A DNA stretch of 64,000 nt from Duganella alba (GTDB lineage Bacteria > Pseudomonadota > Gammaproteobacteria > Burkholderiales > Burkholderiaceae_D). This document shows positions 18,709-28,052 of the stretch, one piece after another. The DNA lies in NCBI RefSeq assembly GCF_009674495.1, contig NZ_WKJN01000028.1:18153-82152 (forward strand). Reading direction: 5' to 3'. The first letter of the stretch is position 1, and every line of letters begins with the position of its first letter. The notes beneath the pieces were generated by a model. The model saw only the letters and a program-made list of their open reading frames with translations, made no database searches and had not been told where the DNA came from. A program made the translations under genes and the position numbers.

Positions 18709-19598
18709 CCCGGATGGCGCAGCGCGTCCACCAACAGGGTGAACGCGGAGGACGGATGGCGCCGGCTCGGGTAGTACAGCCGGTAGCCGGGCGACACCGG
18801 ACACCAGTCCTCCAGCACCGACACCAGGCGGCCCTGCTCAATGTAGGGCCGGACCTGGTCCTCGGGGAGGAACGCCAGGCCCAGGCCGTCGAGCGCGGAC
18901 TTGATGCGCAAGCCGAGATTGTTGAACACCAGCTGCCCCTCCACGCGCACCTTGAGGTCCTTGCCATCCTTGGCGAAATCCCAGATGTAGATGCCGCCGT
19001 GCGTGGGCAGGCGCATGTTGATGCAGTTGTGCTGCGTCAGTTCCTGCGGCGCGAGCGGTGCCGGATAGCGCGCGAAATAAGACGGCGCACCGACCACCAG
19101 CCAGCGCAGGTCAGCGCTGATGCGCACCGCGATCATGTCCTTGGCCACCTGGTCGCCCAGGCGCACGCCGGCGTCGTAGCGGTCGGCCACGATGTCGGTC
19201 ATGCGGTTTTCGGCGATCAGCTCGACATGGATGTCGGGATATTGCAGCAGCAGTTCGGTCAGCTTGGGTTGCAGCACCGTCAGCGCGGCGTGCTCGCCCG
19301 CGCTGATGCGGATGGTGCCGGCCGGCTTGAGCCGGCGTTCGCTGAGCACCGCCAGCTCGGCTTCGATCTCATCAAAGCGCGGCGCCACCGTGCGCAGCAT
19401 GTGCTCGCCCGCCTCGGTCGGCGAGACGCTGCGCGTGGTGCGCACCAGCAGGCGCAAATCCAGCCGCTGTTCCAGCGTGCGTATGGTCTGGCTCAGTGCC
19501 GACTGCGACACGCCCAGTTTCGCCGCCGCCTTGGTGAAGCTGCCTTCCTTGGCCACCGCGATGAACGCCAGGATTTCATTGTAGTTGGAGAAGTGCAT
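18705..19598 (-). CDS. LysR-family transcriptional regulator
   Basis: A 297-aa LysR regulator. The winged helix-turn-helix occupies about residues 5-65 (FIAVAKEGSFTKAAAKLGVSQ, LSQTIRTLEQRL) and is followed by the linker helix and a periplasmic-binding-like effector domain (IRISAGEHAALTVLQPKL). It is divergent from the aldo/keto reductase at 19697 and convergent with the one at 17857; LysR proteins usually control the divergent neighbour, so the 19697-22316 operon is the likely target. The effector is unknown. Confidence 0.93.
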   Translation of the reverse strand: MHFSNYNEILAFIAVAKEGSFTKAAAKLGVSQSALSQTIRTLEQRLDLRLLVRTTRSVSPTEAGEHMLRTVAPRFDEIEAELAVLSERRLKPAGTIRISAGEHAALTVLQPKLTELLLQYPDIHVELIAENRMTDIVADRYDAGVRLGDQVAKDMIAVRISADLRWLVVGAPSYFARYPAPLAPQELTQHNCINMRLPTHGGIYIWDFAKDGKDLKVRVEGQLVFNNLGLRIKSALDGLGLAFLPEDQVRPYIEQGRLVSVLEDWCPVSPGYRLYYPSRRHPSSAFTLLVDALRHPG

Positions 19599-19696
19599 TG
19601 ATGAGTCCTGCTTATAAGTTCATGCCAACTTTAGCATCTATTCGCACGGTTGCGCAGCCGGTACATTAGACGCCATCTGATCAAAGGAGTCTCGCC

Positions 19697-20686
19697 ATGG
19701 AAAAACGTACATTGGGCAATAGCAAGCGGGAAGTCTCGGCGCTGGGACTGGGCTGCATGGGACTGAGCTTTGGCTATGGCCCGGCCACGGAAACGCAAGC
19801 CGCCATCAAGCTGATCCGCGCCGCCTTCGAGCAGGGCGTGACGTTCTTCGACACGGCGGAAGCCTACGGCCCGCATGCCAACGAAGAGCTGGTCGGCGAG
19901 GCGCTGGCGCCGATGCGCGGCCAGGTGGTGATCGCCACCAAGTTCGGCTTCCAGTTCGACGACAAGGGCGCCATCAACGGCGTCGACAGCCGCCCGGAGC
20001 ATATCCGCGCCGTGGCCGAGGCATCGCTGAAGCGCCTGCGTGTCGACGCCATCGATCTGTTCTATCAGCACCGCGTCGATCCGGCCGTGCCGATCGAGGA
20101 CGTGGCCGGCACGGTCGCCGATCTGATCCGTGAAGGCAAGGTCAAGCACTTCGGCCTGTCGGAAGCCGGGGCCGCAACCATCCGCCGCGCGCATGCCGTG
20201 TGTCCGGTGACGGCGCTGCAAAGCGAGTATTCGCTGTGGTGGCGCGAGCCGGAGCAGGAGATCCTGCCGACGCTGGCCGAGCTGGGCATCGGCTTCGTGC
20301 CGTTCAGCCCGCTGGGCAAGGGCTTCCTGACCGGCGCCATCGATGAGAGCACCACCTTCGACAGCACCGACTTCCGCAACATCGTGCCGCGCTTCGCCGC
20401 CGATGCGCGCAAGAGCAACCGCGCGCTGGTGGATGTCATCACCACCATCGCCGCGCGGAAGCAGGCGACGCCGGCGCAGATCGCGCTGGCCTGGCTGCTG
20501 GCGCAGCAGCCGTGGATCGCGCCGATTCCCGGCACCACCAAGCCGCATCGCCTGCAGGAAAATCTGGCGGCGGTGAACGTGCGTCTGAGCGAAGCCGACC
20601 TGGCCGACATCGAGCACGCCGTGTCCGGCATCGCGGTGCAGGGCGACCGCTATCCGGCGCACTTGCAACAGCGCGTCGGCCGCTAG
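19697..20686 (+). CDS. Aldo/keto reductase (AKR13 type)
   Basis: A 329-aa NADPH-dependent reductase. LGNSKREVSALGLGCMGLSFGYGP is the AKR13/YakC-type start; tetrad residues are Asp and Tyr in FFDTAEAYGPHANEE, Lys in VIATKFGF and His in LFYQHRVDP. The coenzyme motif IPGTTKPHRLQEN is intact. AAAGGAG gives the start. It opens a same-strand group with an exported cupin, a carboxymuconolactone decarboxylase-family protein and a second cupin, divergent from a LysR gene. Confidence 0.94.
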   Translation: MEKRTLGNSKREVSALGLGCMGLSFGYGPATETQAAIKLIRAAFEQGVTFFDTAEAYGPHANEELVGEALAPMRGQVVIATKFGFQFDDKGAINGVDSRPEHIRAVAEASLKRLRVDAIDLFYQHRVDPAVPIEDVAGTVADLIREGKVKHFGLSEAGAATIRRAHAVCPVTALQSEYSLWWREPEQEILPTLAELGIGFVPFSPLGKGFLTGAIDESTTFDSTDFRNIVPRFAADARKSNRALVDVITTIAARKQATPAQIALAWLLAQQPWIAPIPGTTKPHRLQENLAAVNVRLSEADLADIEHAVSGIAVQGDRYPAHLQQRVGR

Positions 20687-20696
20687 GCGAAAGGAC

Positions 20697-21158
20697 ATGA
20701 CGATGAAAATGATCGCAGCAATCCTGCTCGCCGGCATGGCGCTCAACGCCGGCGCGGAGCAGACCGTCACCAAGGCCGGCACCGTTGCCGCCGCCGCTGG
20801 ACCGGCCGAGTATTTCACCGGCCGCGTGCGGGTCGACATGCTGGCGCCGGCCAACGCCGACATCAACGCCTCCAGCGCCTACGTGACGTTTGAGCCGGGC
20901 GCACGTTCGGCCTGGCATACGCATCCCAAGGGGCAGTATCTGGTCGTCACCGCCGGCGCGGGACTGACGCAGGAATGGGGCAAGCCGGTGCAGCAACTGC
21001 GGCCCGGCGACGTGGTGTGGTGCCCGCCCGGCGTCAAGCACTGGCACGGCGCCGCGCCAACCACCGCCATGACCCACCTCGCCGTGACCGGCGCCGCGAA
21101 CGGCAGGAACGTTGAGTGGATGGAGAAAGTCAGCGATGAACAATATCAACCGCAGTAA
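20697..21158 (+). CDS. Exported cupin-domain protein
   Basis: A 153-aa cupin with a Sec signal peptide (MKMIAAILLAGMALNAGA). Metal-binding cupin motif 1 is GARSAWHTHPKGQYLVVTAG and motif 2 is PGDVVWCPPGVKHWHG, so two His from each motif are in place. Similar YhhW/ChrR-like cupins accompany carboxymuconolactone decarboxylases. Start is ATG 20697 or 20703. Its 3' end overlaps the next gene start (21136) by 23 bases. Substrate unknown. The non-exported paralogue is at 21891. Confidence 0.88.
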   Translation: MTMKMIAAILLAGMALNAGAEQTVTKAGTVAAAAGPAEYFTGRVRVDMLAPANADINASSAYVTFEPGARSAWHTHPKGQYLVVTAGAGLTQEWGKPVQQLRPGDVVWCPPGVKHWHGAAPTTAMTHLAVTGAANGRNVEWMEKVSDEQYQPQ

Positions 21159-21879
21159 ACCTTTACGCGCCGGCCGCCTGATGATTGCGCTGGGCTTCGC
21201 CCTGGGCGCCGCCAGCGCCGCCGCTCAACCAGTCAAGGAGCAAGCTGCCATGCAAGCAGAACAAACACTATCCGCCAGCCGGCAGGCGATCGGGCCCATC
21301 GCCGCGTTCGCCGCCAGCGGCGATATGCCGAAACTCAAAACCGCCCTCGGTCACGGCCTGGATGCCGGCCTCAACATCAGCGAATGCAAGGAAATCCTGG
21401 TCCAGCTGTATGCCTACGCCGGCTTCCCACGCAGCCTGAATGCGCTGACCGCGCTGATGCAGGTGCTGGACGAACGCAAGCAGCGTGGCGTGGTTGATGC
21501 GCCGGGCCGCGATCCCGCGCCGGCCCAGACCGGCGAGGCGCTGCTGGCCTCCGGCACGGCGAACCAGACCAGGCTGGTCGGCGCGCCGGTCAAAGGCCCG
21601 GTGTTCGCGTTTGCGCCGGCCATCGACGCCTTCCTCAAGACCCACCTGTTCGGCGACATCTTCAACCGCGACAACCTGGACTGGCAGAGCCGCGAGCTGG
21701 CGACCGTTGCCGTGCTGGCGGCGCTGAGCGGCGTCGAGCCGCAGCTGCAATCGCATGTGCGCGTCAGCATCAACGTCGGCATCACCAGGCCGCAGCTGCG
21801 TCAATTCATTCAGGTGCTGGCAACGCAGGTGGATGCCGCGACGGCGCAACGCGCGCAGGCGGCGCTGGACAACATTTAA
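21136..21879 (+). CDS. Carboxymuconolactone decarboxylase-family protein, exported
   Basis: A 247-aa protein with a signal-like N-terminus (AGRLMIALGFALGAASAAAQ) and two copies of the CMD helical fold: ISECKEILVQLYAYAGFPRSLNAL and RELATVAVLAALSGVEPQLQSHVRVS. Some family members are decarboxylases and others are AhpD-like peroxidase partners; the classic AhpD CxxC pair is absent, so a redox role is unlikely. Start ATG 21136 has GGAGAAAG upstream and overlaps the cupin gene. Works with the cupins and aldo/keto reductase in an unknown carbonyl or lactone pathway. Confidence 0.85.
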   Translation: MNNINRSKPLRAGRLMIALGFALGAASAAAQPVKEQAAMQAEQTLSASRQAIGPIAAFAASGDMPKLKTALGHGLDAGLNISECKEILVQLYAYAGFPRSLNALTALMQVLDERKQRGVVDAPGRDPAPAQTGEALLASGTANQTRLVGAPVKGPVFAFAPAIDAFLKTHLFGDIFNRDNLDWQSRELATVAVLAALSGVEPQLQSHVRVSINVGITRPQLRQFIQVLATQVDAATAQRAQAALDNI

Positions 21880-21890
21880 AAGGAAACATC

Positions 21891-22316
21891 ATGGAACTCA
21901 AACGTGTAGGCAGCATGCCTTCGATCACCGGCCCGGAGGCCACTTTTACCGGCCGCGTCCGCATTGAGATGTTGAGCACACCGCCGGCGCCGGCGCGCGT
22001 GTCGGCCGCCAGTGTGACCTTCGAGCCGGGCGCGCGTTCGGCCTGGCACACGCATCCGCTGGGCCAGACGCTGATCGTCACGGCCGGCTGCGGCTGGACC
22101 CAGTGCGAAGGCGAGGCCAAGGTGGAGATCCGCGCCGGCGATGTAATCTGGTGTCCGCCGGGCCACAAGCACTGGCACGGCGCCACCGCCACGACGGCGA
22201 TGACGCATATCGCGGTACAGGAAGCGCTTGACGGTGTGGCCGTGGTGTGGCTGGACAAGGTTGCTGACGAGGATTATCTGAGCCCGGTTGCCGAATGGCA
22301 TAGCCACGAACACTGA
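21891..22316 (+). CDS. Cytoplasmic cupin-domain protein
   Basis: A 141-aa cupin closely related to the exported one at 20697 (shared RSAWHTHP, PGHKHWHGAT versus PGVKHWHGAA, and AMTH endings) but without a signal peptide; it starts directly MELKRVGSMPSITGP. Motif 1 GARSAWHTHPLGQTLIVTAG and motif 2 AGDVIWCPPGHKHWHG are complete. The AAGGAAAC site gives the start. Duplication with change of compartment within one operon. Confidence 0.9.
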   Translation: MELKRVGSMPSITGPEATFTGRVRIEMLSTPPAPARVSAASVTFEPGARSAWHTHPLGQTLIVTAGCGWTQCEGEAKVEIRAGDVIWCPPGHKHWHGATATTAMTHIAVQEALDGVAVVWLDKVADEDYLSPVAEWHSHEH

Positions 22317-22318
22317 AC

Positions 22319-22398
22319 CGTCGTTGCCGCGCAGGCGGGAACCTATACGCCGCGTGCCCAGCGGCAGCGCATGGGTTCCCACCTGCGCGGCAACGACG
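22319..22398. terminator. Long inverted repeat, operon end
   Basis: CGTCGTTGCCGCGCAGGCGG plus GAACC (22319-22343) pairs with 22374-22398, 25 bp with one G-T-type mismatch, around a 30-base loop. The arm CCGCGCAGGCGGGAA resembles a very common proteobacterial intergenic palindrome. It sits between convergent genes, so it can terminate both, or be a repeat element; there is no T tract. Confidence 0.6.
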
Positions 22399-22403
22399 CG
22401 GCG

Positions 22404-22949
22404 TCAGGCGTTGGCGCGGCGGGCGGCGCGGGCGATGCTTTCGGCGAACAGCGGCGTCTCGCGGCGGTTGTGGTCGCCGGATGACTGCTGACGGTCATTC
22501 TGCGCCTGCTCCCACGCAATGCCGTGCTCCTTGATGAACGCCAGGAACTCCTCGGTCGGATGGGAAATCACGGCGTTGGTGTACTCGCTGCGCTGCGCGT
22601 CGATTTTCCTGACGCTCAAATCCCAGATCACCTGCACCTTGGTGCGGCCGTTCGGCGTGAACACGTCGGAGGTCGACACCATGCGGCAGTGCGACGCTTC
22701 GGTGACTTCGCCGACATAGTGCTGCACCACCAAGCCGCTGCCGATCATCTCGACATTGATCGACATGCGGCGGCCGTCGTCGGTGAACGTCGCGCCGGCG
22801 GCGATGTGGTCGGGCGGGGCGCAACGCTGGTACTCGGCGTCCGGCAGCGTGAACAGCCACTTGGCGATATCGATTTGTTCAAACGGCACATCGATGATGT
22901 GGCTGAAGGCGGATTGCGACAGGATGAGATCGGAACGGATGACAGTCAT
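22404..22949 (-). CDS. Conserved hypothetical protein
   Basis: A 181-aa soluble protein with no signal peptide. Beta-rich middle (AGATFTDDGRRMSINVEMIG; VVQHYVGEVTEASHCRMVS; VQVIWDLSVRKID) and a C-terminal helical tail rich in charged residues. The middle could form a lipocalin- or SRPBCC-like barrel, but I do not recognise a family. It starts 12 bases after the end of the quinone oxidoreductase gene on the same strand, so they are probably co-transcribed. GGAGAAAT supports the ATG. Confidence 0.65.
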   Translation of the reverse strand: MTVIRSDLILSQSAFSHIIDVPFEQIDIAKWLFTLPDAEYQRCAPPDHIAAGATFTDDGRRMSINVEMIGSGLVVQHYVGEVTEASHCRMVSTSDVFTPNGRTKVQVIWDLSVRKIDAQRSEYTNAVISHPTEEFLAFIKEHGIAWEQAQNDRQQSSGDHNRRETPLFAESIARAARRANA

Positions 22950-22961
22950 GATATTTCTCCT

Positions 22962-23942
22962 TTAGGTGGTGAGAACAATTTTTCCAACATTCAGCCCATC
23001 CTCCATGCGCTGCTGCGCGGCGCCGGCTTCGGCAAGAGGAAAGACGCTGTCGATGACCGGGGTCAGGCCATCCTTGACAAAGTGCGCCAGCCAACGCTCC
23101 CTGAAGCGGCGCGACATGGCATGTTTGGTTTCCTGCGAGCGCGACTTCATCACGGTGCCGATGATCTGCAGGTGGCGATACAGCAGGCGGTCGAGCGGGA
23201 TGCGCGCATCCTCGATGCCGCCCATGATGCCGATCTGTACCAGCCGGCCGCCGAAGTTCAGCGAGTTGACGTTGCGCTCGAAGTAGGGTGCGCCGATGAA
23301 GTCGAGAATCACGTCCACGCCGCGATCCGCGGTCAGTTTGGCGACTGCCAGCGCGAAATCCTCATCCACATAATCGATGGCATGATGGGCGCCGAGGCGG
23401 TGCACCAGTGCGTGTGCCGTCGTCTGCGCGGTGACGATCACGGTCGCACCGCTGGCCCGCGCCAGTTGCACGGCCGCGCCGCCGACGCCGCCCGCGCCGG
23501 CATGGATCAGCACCGTTTCGCCGGCTTGCAGCTTGCCCAGGTGGATCAGCGCTTCATGCGCGGTGACGAAGGTTTCGGTGATGGCGGCGGCCTGGATATA
23601 GTCCAGGCCTTCCGGAATCGGCATCGCCATGCGGTAGTCGATGCGCGACACCTCGGCATACGCGCCGCCGCCAACGATGCCCATCACGCGGTCGCCCACC
23701 GCGTAGCCTTGCACGTTCTCGCCGACAGCGATGACGTCGCCGGCGATTTCCAGGCCCATGATGGTGGAGTCGCCAAAATCCGGCCAGCCGTAGCCGCCGC
23801 GACGGTGGGTAAGGTCGGCGCGGTTAACGCCGGCCGCGCGGGTGCGCACCAGCAGGTCGTTGGCGCGCAGTACCGGCTCGGGCACTTCACCGATCTTCAG
23901 TACGTCGGCAGCGCCGAACTGGTCAAAAGTGATGGCTTTCAT
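22962..23942 (-). CDS. Quinone oxidoreductase / zinc-independent MDR
   Basis: A 326-aa NADPH-dependent quinone or enone reductase of the medium-chain family, PIG3/QOR type. MKAITFDQFGAADVLKIGE and NRADLTHRRGGY mark the N-terminal GroES-like part; the Rossmann motif is IHAGAGGVGGAAVQLAR. No zinc-binding cysteine set is present, as usual for QOR proteins. C-terminal region has HLQIIGTVMKSRSQETK. AAGGACTCATC upstream gives the start. It heads a two-gene unit with the 22404 protein. Confidence 0.92.
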   Translation of the reverse strand: MKAITFDQFGAADVLKIGEVPEPVLRANDLLVRTRAAGVNRADLTHRRGGYGWPDFGDSTIMGLEIAGDVIAVGENVQGYAVGDRVMGIVGGGAYAEVSRIDYRMAMPIPEGLDYIQAAAITETFVTAHEALIHLGKLQAGETVLIHAGAGGVGGAAVQLARASGATVIVTAQTTAHALVHRLGAHHAIDYVDEDFALAVAKLTADRGVDVILDFIGAPYFERNVNSLNFGGRLVQIGIMGGIEDARIPLDRLLYRHLQIIGTVMKSRSQETKHAMSRRFRERWLAHFVKDGLTPVIDSVFPLAEAGAAQQRMEDGLNVGKIVLTT

Positions 23943-24048
23943 GATGAGTCCTTGATTGGATGAGAGTGAAATCAGGATAGCGGCGAACCAGCCCTTTGAT
24001 AATCGCCAGCCGCCGCCAAAGCGCTGTGCGCGTCGCGCACAAGTGCGC

Positions 24049-25356
24049 CTAGTTCTTGCGTTGCGCCATCACCATGGCGGGCGTGACCTTGCCTTGCTTG
24101 CCGCCGAACTGGAAGATCACGTAATTGCTCAACTGCGCCATTTCGGCGTCGCTCAAGGCCGCGCCGAACGACGGCATGACAACGTCCTTGCCGGCGATGC
24201 GCATCTTTTCGCCGTGCAGCAGCACCTGCACGATGTTCTGTCCGGATGGATCGTTGACCGAGCGCGCCCCGAGCAGCGCGGCGTGTTCCGATTGCGGACC
24301 CTGGCCGTTCCACTGGTGGCAACTGGCGCAGCTGCCTTCGAACAGCTTCAGTCCTGTCTGCAGATCGGCCGGCGTGTTGGCCGCAGGCGTGTAGGCGGTG
24401 GAGGTTGCCAAGGTGTCGGGCCGGACGTTCACTGTCGCGGTCTGGTCGCCGCTGCGCGGCGGTATGCTGCGCAGGTAGGTGATCAGCGCCTGGATGTCTT
24501 TGGGGGCCAGGAATTGCAGGCTGTTTTCAACCGCCTCGCCCATCGGGCCGGCAGCCGAACCATGGCCGGCCGCATGTCCGAAGCGCAGGTACTGGTACAG
24601 GTCGGCATCGCTCCACTTGCCGATGCCGTGGGCCGGATCGGCAGTGATGTTCGGCGCCCGCCAGCCGTTCACCATGGCGCCGGCCAGTTCGTTGCGGTGT
24701 TCCAGCGCGAAGCCGAGATTGCGCGGCGTGTGGCATTCCGCGCAGTGGGCCAGGGCGATGGCCATGTAGGCGCCGCTGTTCCATTCCGCCGACTTGTCAG
24801 GCGCCGGCGTGAAGCGCGCGCTTTTGAAGAACACCGCGTTCCAGAAGCCCATCGCCCAGCGCTGGTTGAAGGGAAAGGCCAGGTCCGGCTGCGACGTTTG
24901 CTGGCTGACGGTCGGTAAACTGAACAGGTAGGCCTTGATTGCCAGCGCATCGTCGCGACTCAACAGCGAGTATGAGGTGTATGGAAAAGCCGGATACAGG
25001 CGCTGGCCGTCATGGCGCACGCCGTCATGCAGCGCGCGCACGAAGTCGTCGTCACTCCAGTTGCCGATGCCGGTTTGCTTGTCGGCTGTGATGTTGGAGG
25101 AGTACAGCGTGCCGAACGGCAGTTTGAACGCCAGCCCGCCGGCAAACGACTTGCCGCCGGGCGTCGTATGGCAGGCGACGCAATCCGCAGCGCGCGCCAG
25201 ATACTCGCCGCGCACGATCTGCGGCGCCGCGGCTGGCGCGCCGTGCAGCACCGGTGCGGCGCCGGGCGACGCATCGGAGCGGGTGAGGTAGCCGTAAGCC
25301 GCCACGGCCACGGCGGCAGCCACGCACAGTGATGCGATGAGGTGGACGCGTTTCAT
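24049..25356 (-). CDS. Membrane-bound triheme cytochrome c subunit
   Basis: A 435-aa exported cytochrome with an N-terminal signal/anchor and three CxxCH heme sites: CVACHTTPG, CAECHTPRN and CASCHQWNG. This is the layout of cytochrome subunits of membrane alcohol and aldehyde dehydrogenases, which carry electrons to ubiquinone or oxidase. Its start overlaps the stop of the molybdopterin subunit as ATGA, so it is the last gene of the aldehyde-oxidation operon (29504 to 24049). Confidence 0.93.
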   Translation of the reverse strand: MKRVHLIASLCVAAAVAVAAYGYLTRSDASPGAAPVLHGAPAAAPQIVRGEYLARAADCVACHTTPGGKSFAGGLAFKLPFGTLYSSNITADKQTGIGNWSDDDFVRALHDGVRHDGQRLYPAFPYTSYSLLSRDDALAIKAYLFSLPTVSQQTSQPDLAFPFNQRWAMGFWNAVFFKSARFTPAPDKSAEWNSGAYMAIALAHCAECHTPRNLGFALEHRNELAGAMVNGWRAPNITADPAHGIGKWSDADLYQYLRFGHAAGHGSAAGPMGEAVENSLQFLAPKDIQALITYLRSIPPRSGDQTATVNVRPDTLATSTAYTPAANTPADLQTGLKLFEGSCASCHQWNGQGPQSEHAALLGARSVNDPSGQNIVQVLLHGEKMRIAGKDVVMPSFGAALSDAEMAQLSNYVIFQFGGKQGKVTPAMVMAQRKN

Positions 25357-27545
25357 GTCGCGCTCCCTTTCTGTGCCAGCAGTTCGCGGCGGATCGGCAG
25401 TTCGCGCAGGCGCACGCCGGTGGCCGCATAGATGGCGTTGGCCAGGGCCGGCGCCGCAATCGCGGTGCCGACTTCGCCGATGCCGCCGGGCGCTTCGGTG
25501 CTGTGGACGATGTGGACTTCGACGTCGGGCGTTTCGTTCATGCGTATCATGCGATAATCGTTAAAGTTGCTTTGCTGGATGGCGCCGTGCTTGATGGTGA
25601 CTTCGTTGAACAGCGCCGCGCTCAAGCCGAACAGCAGGCCGCCCTGGATCTGCGCTTCAATCGAACCGGTATTGACGGGAATGCCGCAATCGACGGCCAC
25701 CACGGCGCGCCGCAGCCGCACATCGCCCTGTGGGCTGACCTCCACTTCCACCATGGCGCATACCTTGCTGCCAAACGGTTCGCCAAGCGCGACGCCACGG
25801 CCGACGCGCGGCGGCAGCGGACTCCCCCAGCCCATCTTCGACGCCGCCAGATCCAGCACGGCGGTACTGCGCGGATTGTTGCGCAACAGCGTGCGGCGCC
25901 AGGCCACCGGATCGGCCTTGGCGCGGTGCGCCAGCTCATCCAGGAAGCTCTCGACAATGAACAGGTTGTGCAGCGCGCCGACACCGCGCCACCAGCCCAC
26001 CAGCAGGCCGGGCGGCATGTCGTGGCGCACCCATTCCACCTTCAGGTTGGGAATCGCATACGGCACGTCGGCGACGCATTCAATGGCGTCGCCATCCAGG
26101 CCGTTCTTGCGCATGCCGCCCGGACGCCAGCGGCCCAGCACCGTGGCGCTGCACACGCGATCGCCCAGCCAGACTGGATAACCCTTGCTGTCCACCACTG
26201 CGGAAATGACGTCGTGATACATCGGGCGCACGATGTCGTGGCGGATGTCTTCCTCGCGCGTCCAGATGATTTTCAGCGGACAGTGCACCAGTCGGGCGAA
26301 GGCGACCGCCTGGTCGACATAGTCGGTTTCCAGGCGCCGTCCGAAACCGCCGCCCAGGTATTGCGGATGCAGCACGATCTTCTCCACCGGCAGGCCGGTG
26401 ATCCTGGCCGCGTTGGCGACCACTCTGGTCGGCACCTGCGTGCCGGCCCAGATTTCGCAGCGCTCCGCCGTGATGTGCACGGTGGCGTTGAGCGGCTCCA
26501 TGGTGGCGTGGGCCAGCATCGGCAATTTGTAGGTGGCCTGGATGGTGTCGCCGTTCGGACGGCTGCCGACTTCTTTGCCGACGATGGCCTTGCCGCTGGC
26601 CTGGCTGGCGGCGAGGCCGTCGCGCAGCTGCTGCGTGGTCAGTGCGGCGTTGGGGCCGTGGTTCCAGACGATGTCGAGCGCTTCCATGCCGCGTCTGGCG
26701 GCCCAGAAATGCGTCGCCACCACGGCCACCGCGTTGTCGATGCGTAATACGTCGACCACGCCGGGAATCGCGCGCGTGGCGCGGTCGTTGACACTGGCCA
26801 GCGTGCCGCCCAGCGTCGGGCAGGCCTGGACGGTGGCGATGCGCATGCCGGGCAGGCTGACGTCGATGCCGAACCTGGTTGCGCCACGGATTTTGTCGTC
26901 CGAATCGAGGCGCGCCATCGGCTTGCCGAGCAGGCGGAACTCGCCGGGCGACTTGAGCTTTACCGCGCCGGGGTCCGGCAACCTGGCGGCAGCGGCGGCC
27001 ACCTGCGCGTACTTCAGGCTGCGGCCGGAGGGGCGATGGTGGATCACGCCGCGTTCGACCGTGCAAGCCTCCGGCGCGACCTTCCATCTGGCTGCGGCGG
27101 CCGCGACCAGCAGGGTTCTGGCGATGGCGCCGGCCTGGCGCAATTCGGTGAAGGTGCTGCGCGTGCTGGTGGAGCCGCCGGTGATCTGCGCCTTGAGGAT
27201 GCGCATGCCGTACAGGGCGTCGCTGGGCGGCGCATGCTCGACCTGGATCTGGTCCAGGTCGACGTCGAGTTCTTCCGCCAGCAGCATGCAGGAGCCGGTG
27301 TAGATCGCCTGGCCCATCTCCACCATCGGCATCACCAGCCGGATAACACCGCTGGCGTCGATGCGGACAAACGCGTTCGGGGTGAAGGCGGGCGCGCCGT
27401 CCGCTGCGGCGGCTTCGGCGTCGCCGGCCTGGCGGTGCGGCGAGACCAGCGCCAGGGCGGGCTTGGGTGCGCCCAGCCACATGAAGGCGACCGACAGGCC
27501 ACCGGCCTTCAGCAGCGCGCGGCGTGTGCTTGAAAAATCGCTCAT
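25353..27545 (-). CDS. Molybdopterin-binding aldehyde dehydrogenase large subunit
   Basis: A 730-aa xanthine-oxidase-family molybdenum subunit (IorB/aldehyde dehydrogenase type). A twin-arginine signal (STRRALLKAGGLSVAFMWLG) sends it folded to the periplasm. Moco-binding motifs include GGGFGRRLETDYVDQ and the catalytic Glu loop GGIGEVGTAIAAPALANAI. The upstream part of the long open frame (27546-27980) is shadow of the 2Fe-2S gene; the ATG at 27545 overlaps that gene's TGA. Probable role: oxidation of aldehydes or N-heterocycles, passing electrons through the 2Fe-2S subunit to the triheme cytochrome. Confidence 0.93.
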   Translation of the reverse strand: MSDFSSTRRALLKAGGLSVAFMWLGAPKPALALVSPHRQAGDAEAAAADGAPAFTPNAFVRIDASGVIRLVMPMVEMGQAIYTGSCMLLAEELDVDLDQIQVEHAPPSDALYGMRILKAQITGGSTSTRSTFTELRQAGAIARTLLVAAAAARWKVAPEACTVERGVIHHRPSGRSLKYAQVAAAAARLPDPGAVKLKSPGEFRLLGKPMARLDSDDKIRGATRFGIDVSLPGMRIATVQACPTLGGTLASVNDRATRAIPGVVDVLRIDNAVAVVATHFWAARRGMEALDIVWNHGPNAALTTQQLRDGLAASQASGKAIVGKEVGSRPNGDTIQATYKLPMLAHATMEPLNATVHITAERCEIWAGTQVPTRVVANAARITGLPVEKIVLHPQYLGGGFGRRLETDYVDQAVAFARLVHCPLKIIWTREEDIRHDIVRPMYHDVISAVVDSKGYPVWLGDRVCSATVLGRWRPGGMRKNGLDGDAIECVADVPYAIPNLKVEWVRHDMPPGLLVGWWRGVGALHNLFIVESFLDELAHRAKADPVAWRRTLLRNNPRSTAVLDLAASKMGWGSPLPPRVGRGVALGEPFGSKVCAMVEVEVSPQGDVRLRRAVVAVDCGIPVNTGSIEAQIQGGLLFGLSAALFNEVTIKHGAIQQSNFNDYRMIRMNETPDVEVHIVHSTEAPGGIGEVGTAIAAPALANAIYAATGVRLRELPIRRELLAQKGSAT

Positions 27546-28048
27546 TTCCGGCCTCCCGCTGCGCTCACTGAAATCGCCTGCGTGACCACCATATTCCCGG
27601 TGGCGGCCTGCTTGATCGCGGCGCGGATGCGGACATAGGTCGCGCAACGGCAGATGTTGCCGGACATGGCGGCGTCGATGTCGGCATCGGTGGGCGCCGG
27701 ATTGCGCCGCAACAGCGCCGCCGCCGACATGATCTGTCCCGACTGGCAATAGCCGCACTGGACCACGTCCACCGCCAGCCAGGCGGCCTGGATGCGCTTG
27801 CCGCTGTCGGTCTCGCCGACCGCTTCGATGGTGGTGATCGCACGCTTGCCGACCGCCGATACCGGCAGCACGCAGGAGCGCACCGGTTCGCCGTCCAGAT
27901 GCACGGTGCAGGCGCCGCACTGCGCGATGCCGCAGCCGAATTTGGTGCCGGTCATGCCGATGACATCGCGTATCACCCATAGCAGCGGCGTGTCGCCGGC
28001 GATGTCCACCACGTGCTGGTGGCCGTTGACGTTGAGCGTGAAAGACAT
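27542..28048 (-). CDS. 2Fe-2S subunit of molybdenum aldehyde dehydrogenase
   Basis: A 168-aa iron-sulfur subunit with two [2Fe-2S] clusters: CGIAQCGACTVHLDG with a later Cys in RSCVLPV (ferredoxin type), and CGYCQSGQIM with NICRCATY (helical domain). It lacks its own signal peptide and probably is co-exported with the Tat-tagged large subunit. ATGA overlap with the large subunit start. Four bases separate it from the aldehyde dehydrogenase stop upstream. Confidence 0.94.
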   Translation of the reverse strand: MSFTLNVNGHQHVVDIAGDTPLLWVIRDVIGMTGTKFGCGIAQCGACTVHLDGEPVRSCVLPVSAVGKRAITTIEAVGETDSGKRIQAAWLAVDVVQCGYCQSGQIMSAAALLRRNPAPTDADIDAAMSGNICRCATYVRIRAAIKQAATGNMVVTQAISVSAAGGRK

Positions 28049-28052
28049 GGCG

